A stretch of 64,000 bases of DNA, from assembly GCF_950023065.1 (NCBI RefSeq), contig NC_088681.1, forward strand, positions 30,724,836 through 30,788,835, in the 5' to 3' direction. Position 1 is the stretch's first letter. The number at the start of each line of letters is the position of its first letter. Under the pieces are notes generated by a model that saw nothing but the letters and a program-made list of their open reading frames with translations, was not told the origin of the DNA and searched no databases. This DNA is from Planococcus citri. Taxonomy: Eukaryota; Arthropoda; Insecta; Hemiptera; Pseudococcidae. Of the stretch, positions 13,681 through 24,788 are shown piece after piece. The position numbers and the translations under genes are program-made.

Positions 13681-15639
13681 ATGCCATCTCACGAAATTCA
13701 ACTTTTTGAACGATGAAAACATACAACCAATACCTATTAAAAACATTTCATCAGCCTACTTACGCTCTCATCACGCCAAAATACATCTTTCACCAAACCA
13801 GTCGTTTAAAAAAAAACCATTGGAAAATCACTTAGAAATGGGAAAATACGTGTTTTTCTAATTAAATACCCCCAGGAATTCAATATTTCATATTTGCATT
13901 AATATACAGCGTATACTCGGACAGGTATTTACATCTTGAGACAGGTATCATTTTTAATAAACAAATTAAAATCTCACACCATCGCATTTCGACGACACTG
14001 GTAATTTAGACACTGCGAACGAACTCCGCTGTGCCCGACAAAAGCTCGTACTATTTTTCATATGGACACGACGAAAACAAGTGTCAACTATGGCTAAGTT
14101 AACCTTTGACCCTAATCACGAATTATGAATTCCCATAGCGCACGCGCGTTATGATCCATGAGATCGCGCCGATAAGATCGCTCGGATATGGCATGATGAG
14201 GCGGAAGCGGACAGCGGAGGTATCGAGACCACAGCACCAAAATTATATTACGAACCGTTATCCACAATCCACACCGCATCACATAGGTTGGTAACGAATA
14301 TGTACATACAATATAGTATACAATAATATAGAAAGAGGTACAGCACATTACATATTATAGATACCATAGGTGTACGAGAGAAGCGCGAACGTCGAACGAA
14401 CGTTTTTAGCGTGAGATCTTCGCAACTGACCAAACGAGAAATTCCGAAAAAGTCATTCTATAAAAAGATCCCCGAGGCTGGTCAGGATTCAAAGTGTAAT
14501 CCAACAACAGACGTCTATGTTTATGATTTATTGCTCGCTAACACAACAGGTAACGAATACCGCCGCACATCACACTGTTGCGCTGGGTTAGCGATGCACA
14601 GGTACCAAGGTAGGTATCAGCCTACCGGGACCCCTGCTGTTTTCCAATATTGTGCATGTCCGCGTTGTTGCCCACGAAATTAATAGATAGTGAATTAGAC
14701 GACACGGCGAAGAAGAAGAAAAAAAACATAACAAAATTTGACCGCTTAAAAAATACTGTAAGGTTGAGATATTGTTCGGCTGACAACACGACCCGCGACC
14801 CTCCTCCTCGTATCGTGTCGAAGTTGTCGGTTTGCTCGGCGAGGAGTTCTTAAACCCTTTAGGAGAACGTACAGTGTGACCTGAAAGTGATGAAGACTGT
14901 AGAGTTGTGATCATTTTTGAAAGGGTTCCGGTAGGGAAATGATTTAACTAGGGTTACCTATTCAACATAGTAAAAAGTGATACTAGAAATTTTTGAATAA
15001 TGTATACAAAGACGTGTTTACAGTCACAAAATGTCATTACCTACCGTTATTTTTTTTGAAAAATTAAAATTTTAGGAAAGTACGAGTACCTATTCTTATT
15101 GTTCTACGACAGGTTGAAAAATAAAAAGAACATTCAAATTGCATCACTAGGCAAAATCCTAGGTTCTGGATCATTTTTCAATTGTTGGTGAATTTTTGAT
15201 ACCTAATTCAAAATTGACCTACTTCGTATAGAAATCAAAAAAAGGTCAAAGTGAGGTACCTATATAGAAAGCTGAAAGGTTTATATTGAATTTTTGATCT
15301 GTCAAATCAATTGATGACCTCCTTTTAACCTCCATTTTCTTGGGAACAAGGACAGAAAAATGGCAAAAACTTGAAAAAATTGTGTAACCGAACAAAAATT
15401 CCAGGAACTGAATCACTTTTCGGTTTTTGAAAATCTAAAATTGACTAAACTTCCTTTTAAAAAAATGAAAATTTGTTATTTTCTCCCAATAACGACGAAA
15501 ATTCGTAGCACAGGGCATAGAAAAATCGCAAGGATGCCCGAAATTACCTCAAAAGACAAAATTCCAAATTTTAGATGATTTTTAAATTTTTGGAAAATTT
15601 TTTAAAATTCAAAATGATACTTATCATAAAAATCAGTGT
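13681..15639. other. svp intron with a CpG-containing single-copy block
   Basis: About 13900..14950 is markedly less AT-rich (for example GATCGCGCCGATAAGATCGC near 14160) and contains overlapping short frames on both strands. The longest with an ATG is 14588..14914 on the minus strand (108 codons, no recognisable domain). None is convincing as a gene. Candidate regulatory DNA or an unrecognised untranslated exon. Confidence 0.3.
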
Positions 15640-16650
15640 TGCCACTTTTTTTCGTACAACAAATTAGCTCAAAATGTTTCAAAACGTAGTTTTCATATCG
15701 TTCCGACTCTCAAAAATTCTGAAAAAAATATATTATGGACACCTTTTCATGCTGAACAACATATTAAAAAATTGGGATCGCATCATGTCGCAAAGTCGAT
15801 TTAAAAAAATTGAAAGTTTGCGAAAAAATGCGATTTTTTGATTTAAAACGTGAAAAAAAAGTTTTGATTGGTGCAGTTGACCCATTTGACCCCTATTTTT
15901 ATGTATCCATTGAAAAAGTTAAAAAAACCCCTTTTTCAATGAAATAAACTCAGCACAAAAAAAATCAAAATTCAAAAAAATTCTATTTTCAATTTCAAAC
16001 ATCAAAAAAAGTTGACCTTTTTCTGACGTATTTCATGAAAATGTTGATAAAAATTATACTCATACCAAAAAAATTGAAATTCGTTTATTTTTTGAAATTT
16101 TTTTCGAAGCTTGATTTTTTTTGTGATGAGTTTATTTCATCGATTAAAAAGGGGATTTCAACTTTTTCAACGAATGCGTAAAATTAGAGGTCAAATGGGT
16201 CAACTTTACCAATCAAAACTTTTTTTCACGTTTTAAATAAAAAAATTGCATTTTTTGGCAAACTTTCAATTTTTTTAAATCGACTTTGCGACATGGTGCC
16301 ATCCCAATTTTTCAATATGTTGTTCAGCATGAAAAGTTGTCCATAATATATTTTTTTCAGAATTCTTGAGAGTCGGAACAATATGAAAACATACGTTTTG
16401 AAACTTTTTGAGCTTATTTTTTGTACGAAAAAAAGTGGCAACACTGATTTTTATGATATCACCAAAAAGCCTTTCAAAACCCCTAACTATGGGGAAAAGT
16501 TCCATTTTGGTAGGTATGGTGGTTATCGAGTTATCCACTGCTGAAATGGATGATATTTTTAGGTTCACTGAAAACTTTGACACCCCCTGGCTGCCGTTAA
16601 AAATGCGCTAGAGGGCTGCGATTTGCGCCATTGGCCATCTAACTGGCCCA
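15640..16650. repeat. foldback repeat with ~300 bp arms
   Basis: 15640..15965 is the inverse complement of about 16105..16450 (AAAATCAGTGTTGCCACTTTTTTTCG against its complement, and so on), separated by ~140 bases. The right arm continues to GAGGGCTGCGATTTGCGCC near 16635. No coding capacity. Confidence 0.75.
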
Positions 16651-19600
16651 AAACCACTAACTTTGGATCTTGGATCCTGAGAACTCAAACAATGCATACC
16701 ATGTGCCAAGCTTTGGCTTTCTATCAAAGTTGATCATTTTTTTTCAATTGAAAATTAACCACATTTGAATTTATTGAAAATTCTTAATTCACCAAAAAAT
16801 GAAAAATTAATTCAACATTAAATTTTTTGATGACGTAATTTTGTCGATTTTTTTGTTGGACCTAAAAATAGTTTCGTAAGTTGGGAAATCTTCTGGGCCT
16901 TTTTTTCACATCTATGGGGGGAGGGGGAAAATCACGAAGATTATTTGCACTTCACATCAAAATTTCTTCGAACCTTCATCTCAAGGACCGGAGAAATTAT
17001 GAGCTGTCAAATAGGAGCGATCTTCTCCTTTTGGATTGAGGGAGTAAAATTTTTTATGTAAGTACATAGGGTAGACCTGTCAAAAATTTCATTGTAAAAA
17101 CACTCGTTCATGCAAATTGGGTCAAAATTGGTGGAGAGGAAGAGGAAAGTATGAGGGAAGTAAAACAAATATTAGGTTTACCATTCATAAAATTTTCTCA
17201 GATTTTTGGTAAGAAATTTTTGCTTTGAGAATTTTATAGTTGGAAGGATCTGGAAAGAATTTATTTTTTTTATTCGAAGTTCTCAAATAATCATTTATTT
17301 TGTTACCTATTTCAAAGACACTTTCTATAGACCTACGCGTCTCAAAAATTTTTTGCACTGGTTTTAAAAAAGCCTCCTCCCCTCCTCCTCCTACACACAA
17401 AGTTCAACATCGAACGAGTTACCAAGCTGTCATCACTGATTACACAGAAATAATTCAAACCCTTTCGAACTTTCGGATCACACTGTACAGCTTCTACGGC
17501 TTTTATCGTGTGCATAATTAAAACATACAATACCTTCGGGCTAAACAAGACGTGGGGACCTTTTCTATAATGGGTAATCTCGTCGAGCCGCGATGATTTA
17601 ATAGCCATTTTCACAAATTTATCTACGCAGTAGATATAGATCAGCAGTATAGTCGCTCGCGTGCCACTACATAGTCTATTACGACATTCGTTTATGTCAA
17701 CGATCACTTAATATACCATACTTCATCTCGTACACGTCCCGTAAGTATCTAAGCAAATCGCCCTCGAGTAATGTAGATATTCCAGCGACGACGCTCGTTC
17801 GTGCAAAAAAAAGGAGCAATCTGAGTATAAGCGAGATAATTCGATAGTGGTTTTGATGCATCGAATGGTATATTTTTTATGGTTTTTTGTTCTTACAGTG
17901 ACAGTAATGGTAGAAAAAAAATCAAGAAAAAAATACATGCATACTCTGAAGTATAAGAGTTCCTTCATTTATATTTCTTTCCTTGCCTCATTTAGCCTTA
18001 CAATATCAGGACTGTAGGGAAGAGGGAGTTTGCGCCCCAGGCACAGATTTTTTAGAGGGTTCGAAAAATAAAAGTCCAGACAGATATTTTCTATGGGCTC
18101 GTTTTGGCTCTCCAAGGTTCTGCCTAATGCCATGAGGACTTACAAATTTTGTGAATAAGTACATTAAATTTCATGATTTGTACATATAATAAATTGAACG
18201 AGTTTTTCAATCAAGCTAGCTATCGTGTTGGCTTCGATTGACCCTACAGTTTTTTAATCATTACACTTTGAACGAATAACGAAAAATCATAAACTGCTGG
18301 CGAATCGCCTTATACGTGCATTTGTTTTAGAATCTATATCCTTGAATATCCTCTGAACCATCGAAAACATTTCAACGCATCAGCTGTCTTTGATACGGTC
18401 ATGCTTAAATATCCCAACAGTGTTTTTTTCTCTAGTGGACGCCGGCCAGTGCAACGCAGGGTTACTCAAAATAATTTACAGAGTTGAATATGGTCACATG
18501 GGCAGATTGCAGAGCCTTTAGGAATGATGAAATCATCAAGAGAGAATTACGAATTTTAAGTCTGAGTCAGAAAGTGTGAAGTTCTTAGATTTAAAAATTG
18601 AAAGCTTAATAAAAAAAACTTCATTTCCATCGTAATAATTGGATGGAGGTTTAGAATAACTGGCTGCCTGGCTTCGAGAGTTTCTCGCTACAAAAATCAA
18701 AAATTAACTCCTCTTCAAGAACCACGACTTCTTTTACGAGTATTCGTTACAATAATTTTGTTGCAAATAAATACCTAATGAAGTTTTCAAGTAACCTCAT
18801 ATACGAAACCATTACAGCTACGACTCGAACAGAATCCTATTCACCTTGAATCAATTTCAAAACTATTCACTATTTGTTCATTTACTGCACAGTCATCAAT
18901 TCAGTTTACTCGGTTAACATCATTTAAGAACCATTGGAATACATACACAACCAAAAAACCATACCCAAGACAGAAAACTAATTCGGTTATGAACTAGCTG
19001 GCTCGTATAGTAAATGGAATAATTCTTTAACCTTGCATTTACGTGACCTTTCCAAGTTGCCCTTCCACCCTCACCCTTCTATATTCATCTTGTACTATAT
19101 TAAATGAGAGAAAAAGGTCACCCTACCTCGTATCAACGATTTTTAATATCATTCATCTATATTTGCGAAACGTTTCCTTGTTTTAGACATACATAAGAAT
19201 TTTGTGAGTGAATTTTTCCCTAAAAAAAATTTTGCACCATAGATAGCAATTCCATCCAATCCAATCAAATCTCAAATATCCACCGAGTAATTATGTAGGT
19301 ACCAAAGTATACAAATCATGAATCAAACGAGCTAATATCGTTAATCTCGCAACGCAATAATCATTGAAAGAAGTTAATACCAAATAATCGTCTCGTAATA
19401 AGCATACACCATCATTCAAAAGAAAATAATCCCCAAGACAAACACGTGCTCGAAACACGCGGATATCCGCACCACGCGGTGCCGATCCCAACACACACAC
19501 GTTTGTTGCCAGAAAATCTTACAGTCATACGAGCGATGAAAATTACTCAAATTGAAAAGCTCTTTTTTTTTAAATCTTTCATGACGTCGTGAAATCGTAA

Positions 19601-19841
19601 ATTAATCGCTTCGTATTGCACCGCGTTATTATCTTCTATATAATTCATAATTCCACCTAAAACCTTATCAATTACGAAGTCACGTAAAACTGATTGGAAA
19701 AATAATTTCCTGTTTGCAGTGAACAACAGGAGTAAAAAAAATACATGTGATTCATAATTTATGTACAGTATACACCGTCACATATGTACCACGTATGTGC
19801 GCGTGTCAATAAAAGCAATATTCGCGTACCATGCAACTTAC
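16651..19841. other. svp intron left of the second DNA-binding-domain exon
   Basis: 16651..17390 is AT-rich. 17400..18000 and 18200..19830 are mostly single-copy. A 121-codon minus-strand frame at 17342..17707 begins with GTG and shows no domain, so it is not called. The next svp exon was looked for here and not found. Confidence 0.3.
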
Positions 19842-19991
19842 CCTCTTTCCTCATTCCCATCTTTAGACATTTTCGTAGTCTGCAGAACTGGCATTGGTTT
19901 CGGTGATGTTGATCTATAGGACAATTTCGACTACCTCTACAGGAATATGTTAAATTACGCCGGACACTTCTCTTGAAGAAACTTTTGCAGC
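19842..19991 (-). CDS. svp: seven-up/COUP-TF nuclear receptor, second DNA-binding-domain exon
   Basis: A 150 bp internal exon encoding 49 complete codons. It starts at the P-box (CKSFFKRSVRR) and covers the fourth cysteine of finger 1, all of finger 2 (CRGSRNC...NQCQFC) and the start of the C-terminal extension (RLRKCLKMGMRKE). The residues match the COUP-TF/Seven-up DNA-binding domain almost throughout. It is preceded by TTTTTCAG and followed by GTAAGT, and enters and leaves in phase 1. The first codon is completed by the final G of exon 55076..55703 (GGC, Gly). The next exon should begin with two bases completing Ala of the usual EAVQRGR stretch, but I could not find it in the window, so ligand-binding exons are presumably further left. 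The exon has only 150 bases and no long ATG-initiated frame, so it is easily missed. Confidence 0.96.
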
Positions 19992-19994
19992 CTG

Positions 19995-21602
19995 AAAAAT
20001 AAAAATAATGTGAATTAATGAACTACTTCGATAAACAAGAATAAATAAAAGCAGGTAAGCATAGGTTTGCGCTACTTTATAAGTACATAGGTAGAAAGGT
20101 CATAGGTGGATAAGAAGGGTGAATTCCCCCTTCCCAGAGCTTTTTGATTAACATCTGCACAGGTGGTGGGTGACTGGGTGCAATTTGGAAATCTCTGTGA
20201 CTTCTGGGGAGAAAGTTTCAGGCCCCTCCACCCCTCCCCTTGGGTTTTGAGATGACTTTTTTTGAGGTAAAATTTGGAAGATTAATTTCAACTTTTTCAT
20301 AGACTATTTTTTTTCTTCAAACCCAGAAACTATCGGTTGAGGGCATTCAGGAGCTTTCAATGAGCTTCCAATTTTTTTTCAGAAATAACATTTGGCCCCT
20401 GCAACTTTGCTCAGTGCTTATTGGGTAGGCAGAGGTACGATTTAGACCATTTTGAGCAATTAACATAAAATTTCAATCGTGCCACCTCAAACTTAATTTT
20501 TCGTCAGAAATCGTAAATTTCAGTTTTTTTTTTTTTTAAATAAAATTTTCAAAACAGCTTGATTAAAAAATTTTTACTTTTAAGCCGTTTTGAAGCCTCC
20601 AAAAAAAGCTGAAAAAATTTGAAAAATTTTTCTGGGAGCTCCAAAATAGCCCAACAGTGCAGCGTTTGTTTTCAAAACGAGAGAGGATGTAGACTCATCA
20701 GACGATATATGTATGTAGTAACGAAAACGCCCATTTCATTCTCATTTTTGGAATTTATAAGTTGACTAAACATTAATTTTCAAACTGATGACACACCTGA
20801 AATTTTTCGGCAATTACTTGAAACGGTTTGGGGAAGGCTCAATCAGCACTACATATTAAGCACCAAAACCAAAGTTATACAGTGCCAAAGGTCGTTTTTG
20901 GCACTTTTAGAGCAATTTGAAATTTCAGGAAAAAATTACAAATTTTCTGGAGGCTCTAAAATATGTCCTGTAATATCTGTTATCAAAATCTTAGGAAATT
21001 AAAATTTTTTTGTTATTTTTAGCCCCTTCAAAAAACCTGTTAGAACGTCAAATTCTTAATTTAAAAGTCCCTACAGGAGGAATAAAAATTTAAATGTTCA
21101 AAATTTCATAAAATTCCACAAAAGTAAAACAATTAGAAAAATGTCTAAAATCAAAATAAAATAACAAAAAACTATTCAAATTGTATGAAAATAAAAATTA
21201 TGAAATTTTGCAACAATCAAGCTCGTACTTAAGTATCAAAATGACTATAAAATTAGTATTATAATCGTTGAAATTTACCATAAAATTGATGGGAAAAGAT
21301 GGAAAAATTGAGTAAAATTTTGAAAAAGTTGATTTAAAATTTTTTAAAAGTTAGAAGACAACAGTTGAGGAGCGACGAAGGAGGACCAAAAGAGCGAATT
21401 TTGAAAGAGCGCGTGAAGAACAAGAACGAAAATTTTAAAGGAGCAAAGAGCAGAGTGAGTGCGAGTGCTCTCAGTTCGGGGCTCTTTCATCACCGAAAAA
21501 ACATTGCTGTTTCAAATGACAGAAAAATTTTAAAAGAATCACGAAAAATTATTCAAATATTTTCAAGATCATTATAAAATTAGCCGAAAAATTACTGTAA
21601 AT
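19995..21602. other. AT-rich svp intron sequence
   Basis: Degenerate repeats including TGGGAGCTCCA-like modules (20630, 20946). No gene supported. Confidence 0.35.
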
Positions 21603-22270
21603 GTGATCTGTCACGAGAAAACCAACTTAGTGTCCAAAAAATCGATATTTTTTTTATGGTGGATATTAGTAGTACTCAGGGTGCTGAATCTGCCTGCGGT
21701 GCTAAAAACGTTCGCGAACGATTCTTTTGACCCTAAATTTAAGGTCAAAAAAATTGAGCAACTACAAAAAAAATGAAAAAATTTTTTTTTTTGATTTTCT
21801 CGAAATGTATGTCAGGGGGAGTCAACATACAAATTTTTGTGGATATCGGCTCACATTTGTAGGATTTAGGCCGTTTTTTTGAAATTTGAATGAGGTTCAC
21901 TCTGGAAAAATCAACTCTTTTTACCTTGAACAAATTTGTTAAGAAACGTGATAAATTTAATAATAATAACTTATTCTTCATTAATAATTCATACTCGGGT
22001 AGTTTTTGCAACATTTTTGGCAAAAAATTCAAAAAAATCGAAAAAATCGATTTTGGGAAATTTCGATTATTGGACTTGGCAACCTTAAATGTGATGATTC
22101 TGAAAAAAAAAAATATCGGATTATGTTGGCACTCATGAGGGCCAAAAGTGGTGCAAGTTTCACGGACCTACAAATATTAGATCGCCTGATACATAGACTC
22201 AAAACTTCAAATGCCCTTCCTGTAAAATTTACGTTTTGGACACTAGGTTGGTTTTCTCGTGACAGATCAC
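21603..22270. mobile_element. 668 bp MITE-like element with ~37 bp inverted ends
   Basis: Begins GTGATCTGTCACGAGAAAAC and ends with its complement; inverted ends run about 37 bp with one or two mismatches (..CCAACTTAGTGTCC against CCAACCTAGTGTCC). It is flanked by AAAT on both sides (21599..21602 and 22271..22274), a possible 4 bp duplication. It has no transposase. Superfamily not assigned. Confidence 0.75.
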
Positions 22271-23886
22271 AAATTATCAAAAAATTGATAAAATTTCAAA
22301 AAGTTGAACAAAAGTCGCCAAATAGGTAACTGAATGAAAACCTGCTCCAAACAAATCTGCATCTGGCTAATATTATAGGTAGATACCTAGACCTACCTAC
22401 GTTTTTAAAATAAATTTTTGAAAAATGCTCAACAAAATGAAGATGGTTTTCACCTAATTTGGTGAAAAATCCTCTGGCAACCCCCCTCCCCCTCCACTCA
22501 CCATATATTTCAATTTTCAAAAAATTAAAGACAAACAAAAAAAAGATATTTACCAAAAAAGTTCACTTCGAAAATTCAAAGGAGTAAAAAATGGTTGAAA
22601 ATGAATAAATTCAAAAAATCCCAACATGTACTTCTTATTAACCAAGTGTTTAAAAATTTTGGCTTAAGAAATCTACATCGAATGGACATGTCTTGAAGCC
22701 CCTGCAACCAAAATTTAAAGTTCTAAAGCTGTTTTTTGGATTTTTCTGAATTTTTGAACACTTAAAAAATCAATTTAAAAAGAGCTGTTTGATATGACAA
22801 ATTTTCAGGATTGAAGAACCCTCGAGAAAATACAACGTAAATAATTTTGGGGTACTCGAGCAATGGAAGCCTACTTTTAAAAATAAGAAAATATGTACAT
22901 AATATCATCTTTCATCCCTCTCATTGAGACTACTCTTGAAGAGAATTTTTTAAACCCCATATTTCGGGGGAGGTATCTGAATAATTCAGTAAAATTTTGG
23001 GAAAATTGTTTGAAAATCAATTGAAATGTCATGAAAACAGTTAAAAGTCGTTAAATATTGATAAAACATTGCAAAAGTTGAGCAAAATATCACAAAAATG
23101 AGTAAAATAGCAAAAAAATTGCTGAAAAAAAAATGAGAAAATAACATCAAAATAATCTATAGGTAGCTTTGCTAGCTTATGTAGGCACAATGGTACATAG
23201 AGCACTGAAATACTTGTTTATAAAATTGGCATTACAATCGCTGAAATTAATCGTAAAATTGATTTTTAAAAAATCAAGATTTGGTAAAAAAATTAAAAAA
23301 AAAAAATGTGCTTGGAAATTAATTAGAATGAATAAAAGTCGTTATAAAAATGAGTAAAAATCATCACAGGAAAAGTAGCTGAAAGTTATGAAAAATTAAT
23401 TACAGTACCGTGAATTTTGCCAAAACATAGAAAGATATCAATCATTCATGGAACATGGCGATATTTTGGAATGCAGTGGTACCAATTTTTCGACCACAAT
23501 TGCCAATTCCAAAAAATCTAGAAATAAGGTAAAAGCTTATCTATCAATTTTTTTTGACTTTTTAAAGTGGGCAATGTGGCCTAAAAATTGATACCACTGC
23601 ATCTTAAAATATTCCTCTCAGACTCATAAATGATATTTTTGACATTTGGCATAATTCACACGTGATCTAATATTCGAGAAGAAAATACTCTCAAAGGTTA
23701 AAAGTCAAGAATAATTGCGATTTGCGAATTTTCAACCCATCAGTAGAGTACTGAAAGTGGTTTTGGATTTTTACAGCAATTTTCAACGATCTTTTGGAAC
23801 CGAGCCTTTATTTCAAAAAAGCTAGTGTAAGGGCTAGAGTAAAATACTTGACTTAAAAGCCTACATTTTTCGAAAATTCCTCCTCT
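22271..23886. other. AT-rich svp intron sequence
   Basis: Low-complexity A/T-rich sequence without a supported gene. The last ~40 bases are the left half of the repeat into which the copia element inserted. Confidence 0.35.
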
Positions 23887-24159
23887 TGATATTGGCGAGA
23901 ACTTGAGTAATTGATAATTACGAAATAACGAGTCGACACGGTGAATATTAATTAACCAATTAATATATTAATCAAATAAAACAAAACTTCATCAAACAAC
24001 AAAATAATACTCGGATACACGGAGAACACATCTAACACGTAGTATAACAAAACAGCAAGTGCGAAGAGTTACACGAGCGTACGTAGCTCGTAGCGCGGCA
24101 GGGCCGCGTTACACGGGCGAAGTATCTCTGTGTTGAGGAGCGCAGCCTGGCGGCTAACA
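23887..24159 (-). repeat. 3' LTR of the copia-type element
   Basis: Identical to 33827..34099 except at one base. On the sense strand it begins TGTTAGCCGCC and ends GATATCA-like (here CCAATATCA). The first half is CpG-rich and the second half AT-rich. It contains one copy of the ACAGAG motif. Confidence 0.97.
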
Positions 24160-24169
24160 CTCCCTCCCT
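24160..24169 (-). promoter_or_regulatory. polypurine tract
   Basis: Sense AGGGAGGGAG immediately before the 3' LTR, the expected plus-strand primer. Confidence 0.85.
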
Positions 24170-24333
24170 GCGCGACTCATCTTTCGCAAAAACATATTTA
24201 CAGCTTATAATTAACAGGAACAAATAAATCACAAAATTCAAATAAACAGGAACACAGATTCAACACATGAATATTCGGAACAATTCAATCGACAAATTAC
24301 AAATAAAAAATTTTTCTCTGTTTTTCTCTCTGT

Positions 24334-24720
24334 TTATCCCATTGGTTGATCGTCGTTATCGTGTTGATTTCTCCGTTGATAGGCTTCATCAAGTAAACGT
24401 TCGCCTAGTAATTGAAAATTCGGCGCAGCATCGCCTGGACCACGATCTTCAGAATCGGAAAAATAATCGACGTCAATACCGTCGTCTACGTTATCGGCGT
24501 TTCGGCGATGCGCTCGATTGCGGTGTCTCCGTTCGCGATTTCTCTGACGTCTACGTTCATCAATGGTCAGGTTCTCTGTTCGCAGCATCATTAATACTCG
24601 TTGCGGGTGTTCATCCAGCGCAAAGTGGTAAATACGCGACATCTCGATTAATTGATGCAGGCCTTCAATCGCGTCTTCAATTGAACCAGGATCTAAAACA
24701 ATTAATAAACACATACGCAT
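24334..24720 (-). CDS. extra 3' ORF, arginine-rich accessory-like protein
   Basis: A 128-codon frame between pol and the 3' LTR, where most copia elements have nothing. It has its own ATG at 24718..24720, but a splice acceptor (TTGTTTTAG, AG at 24693..24694) lies inside its first codons. The product may therefore start with Asp-Pro-Gly after splicing. Seen: an amphipathic N-terminal third; a dense arginine stretch (residues 56-73, 11 Arg, beginning RRRQRNRERR); an acidic DYFSDSED patch (85-92); and a leucine-rich FQLLGERLL segment (102-110). The order of arginine-rich RNA-binding-like helix then leucine-rich stretch resembles Rev-type RNA export proteins of complex retroviruses in layout only; I do not recognise homology. 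Function unknown. ACAGAG sites lie in and around it. Confidence 0.6.
   Translation of the reverse strand: MRMCLLIVLDPGSIEDAIEGLHQLIEMSRIYHFALDEHPQRVLMMLRTENLTIDERRRQRNRERRHRNRAHRRNADNVDDGIDVDYFSDSEDRGPGDAAPNFQLLGERLLDEAYQRRNQHDNDDQPMG
24692..24710 (-). other. splice acceptor ahead of the 3' ORF
   Basis: Sense TTATTAATTGTTTTAG (AG at 24693..24694). The following exon starts in phase 1, the same as the pol acceptor. Confidence 0.5.
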
Positions 24721-24788
24721 ATCTGTATTAGTCTGTACTACTCTGTTTACTCTGAATTCATGGCGGGACGGGCTCGGGGATGAAAACT

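Noticed and set aside
17342..17707. 121-codon minus-strand open frame
   Set aside because: Begins with GTG, shows no domain, and runs from single-copy sequence into a C/T-rich stretch; compatible with chance.
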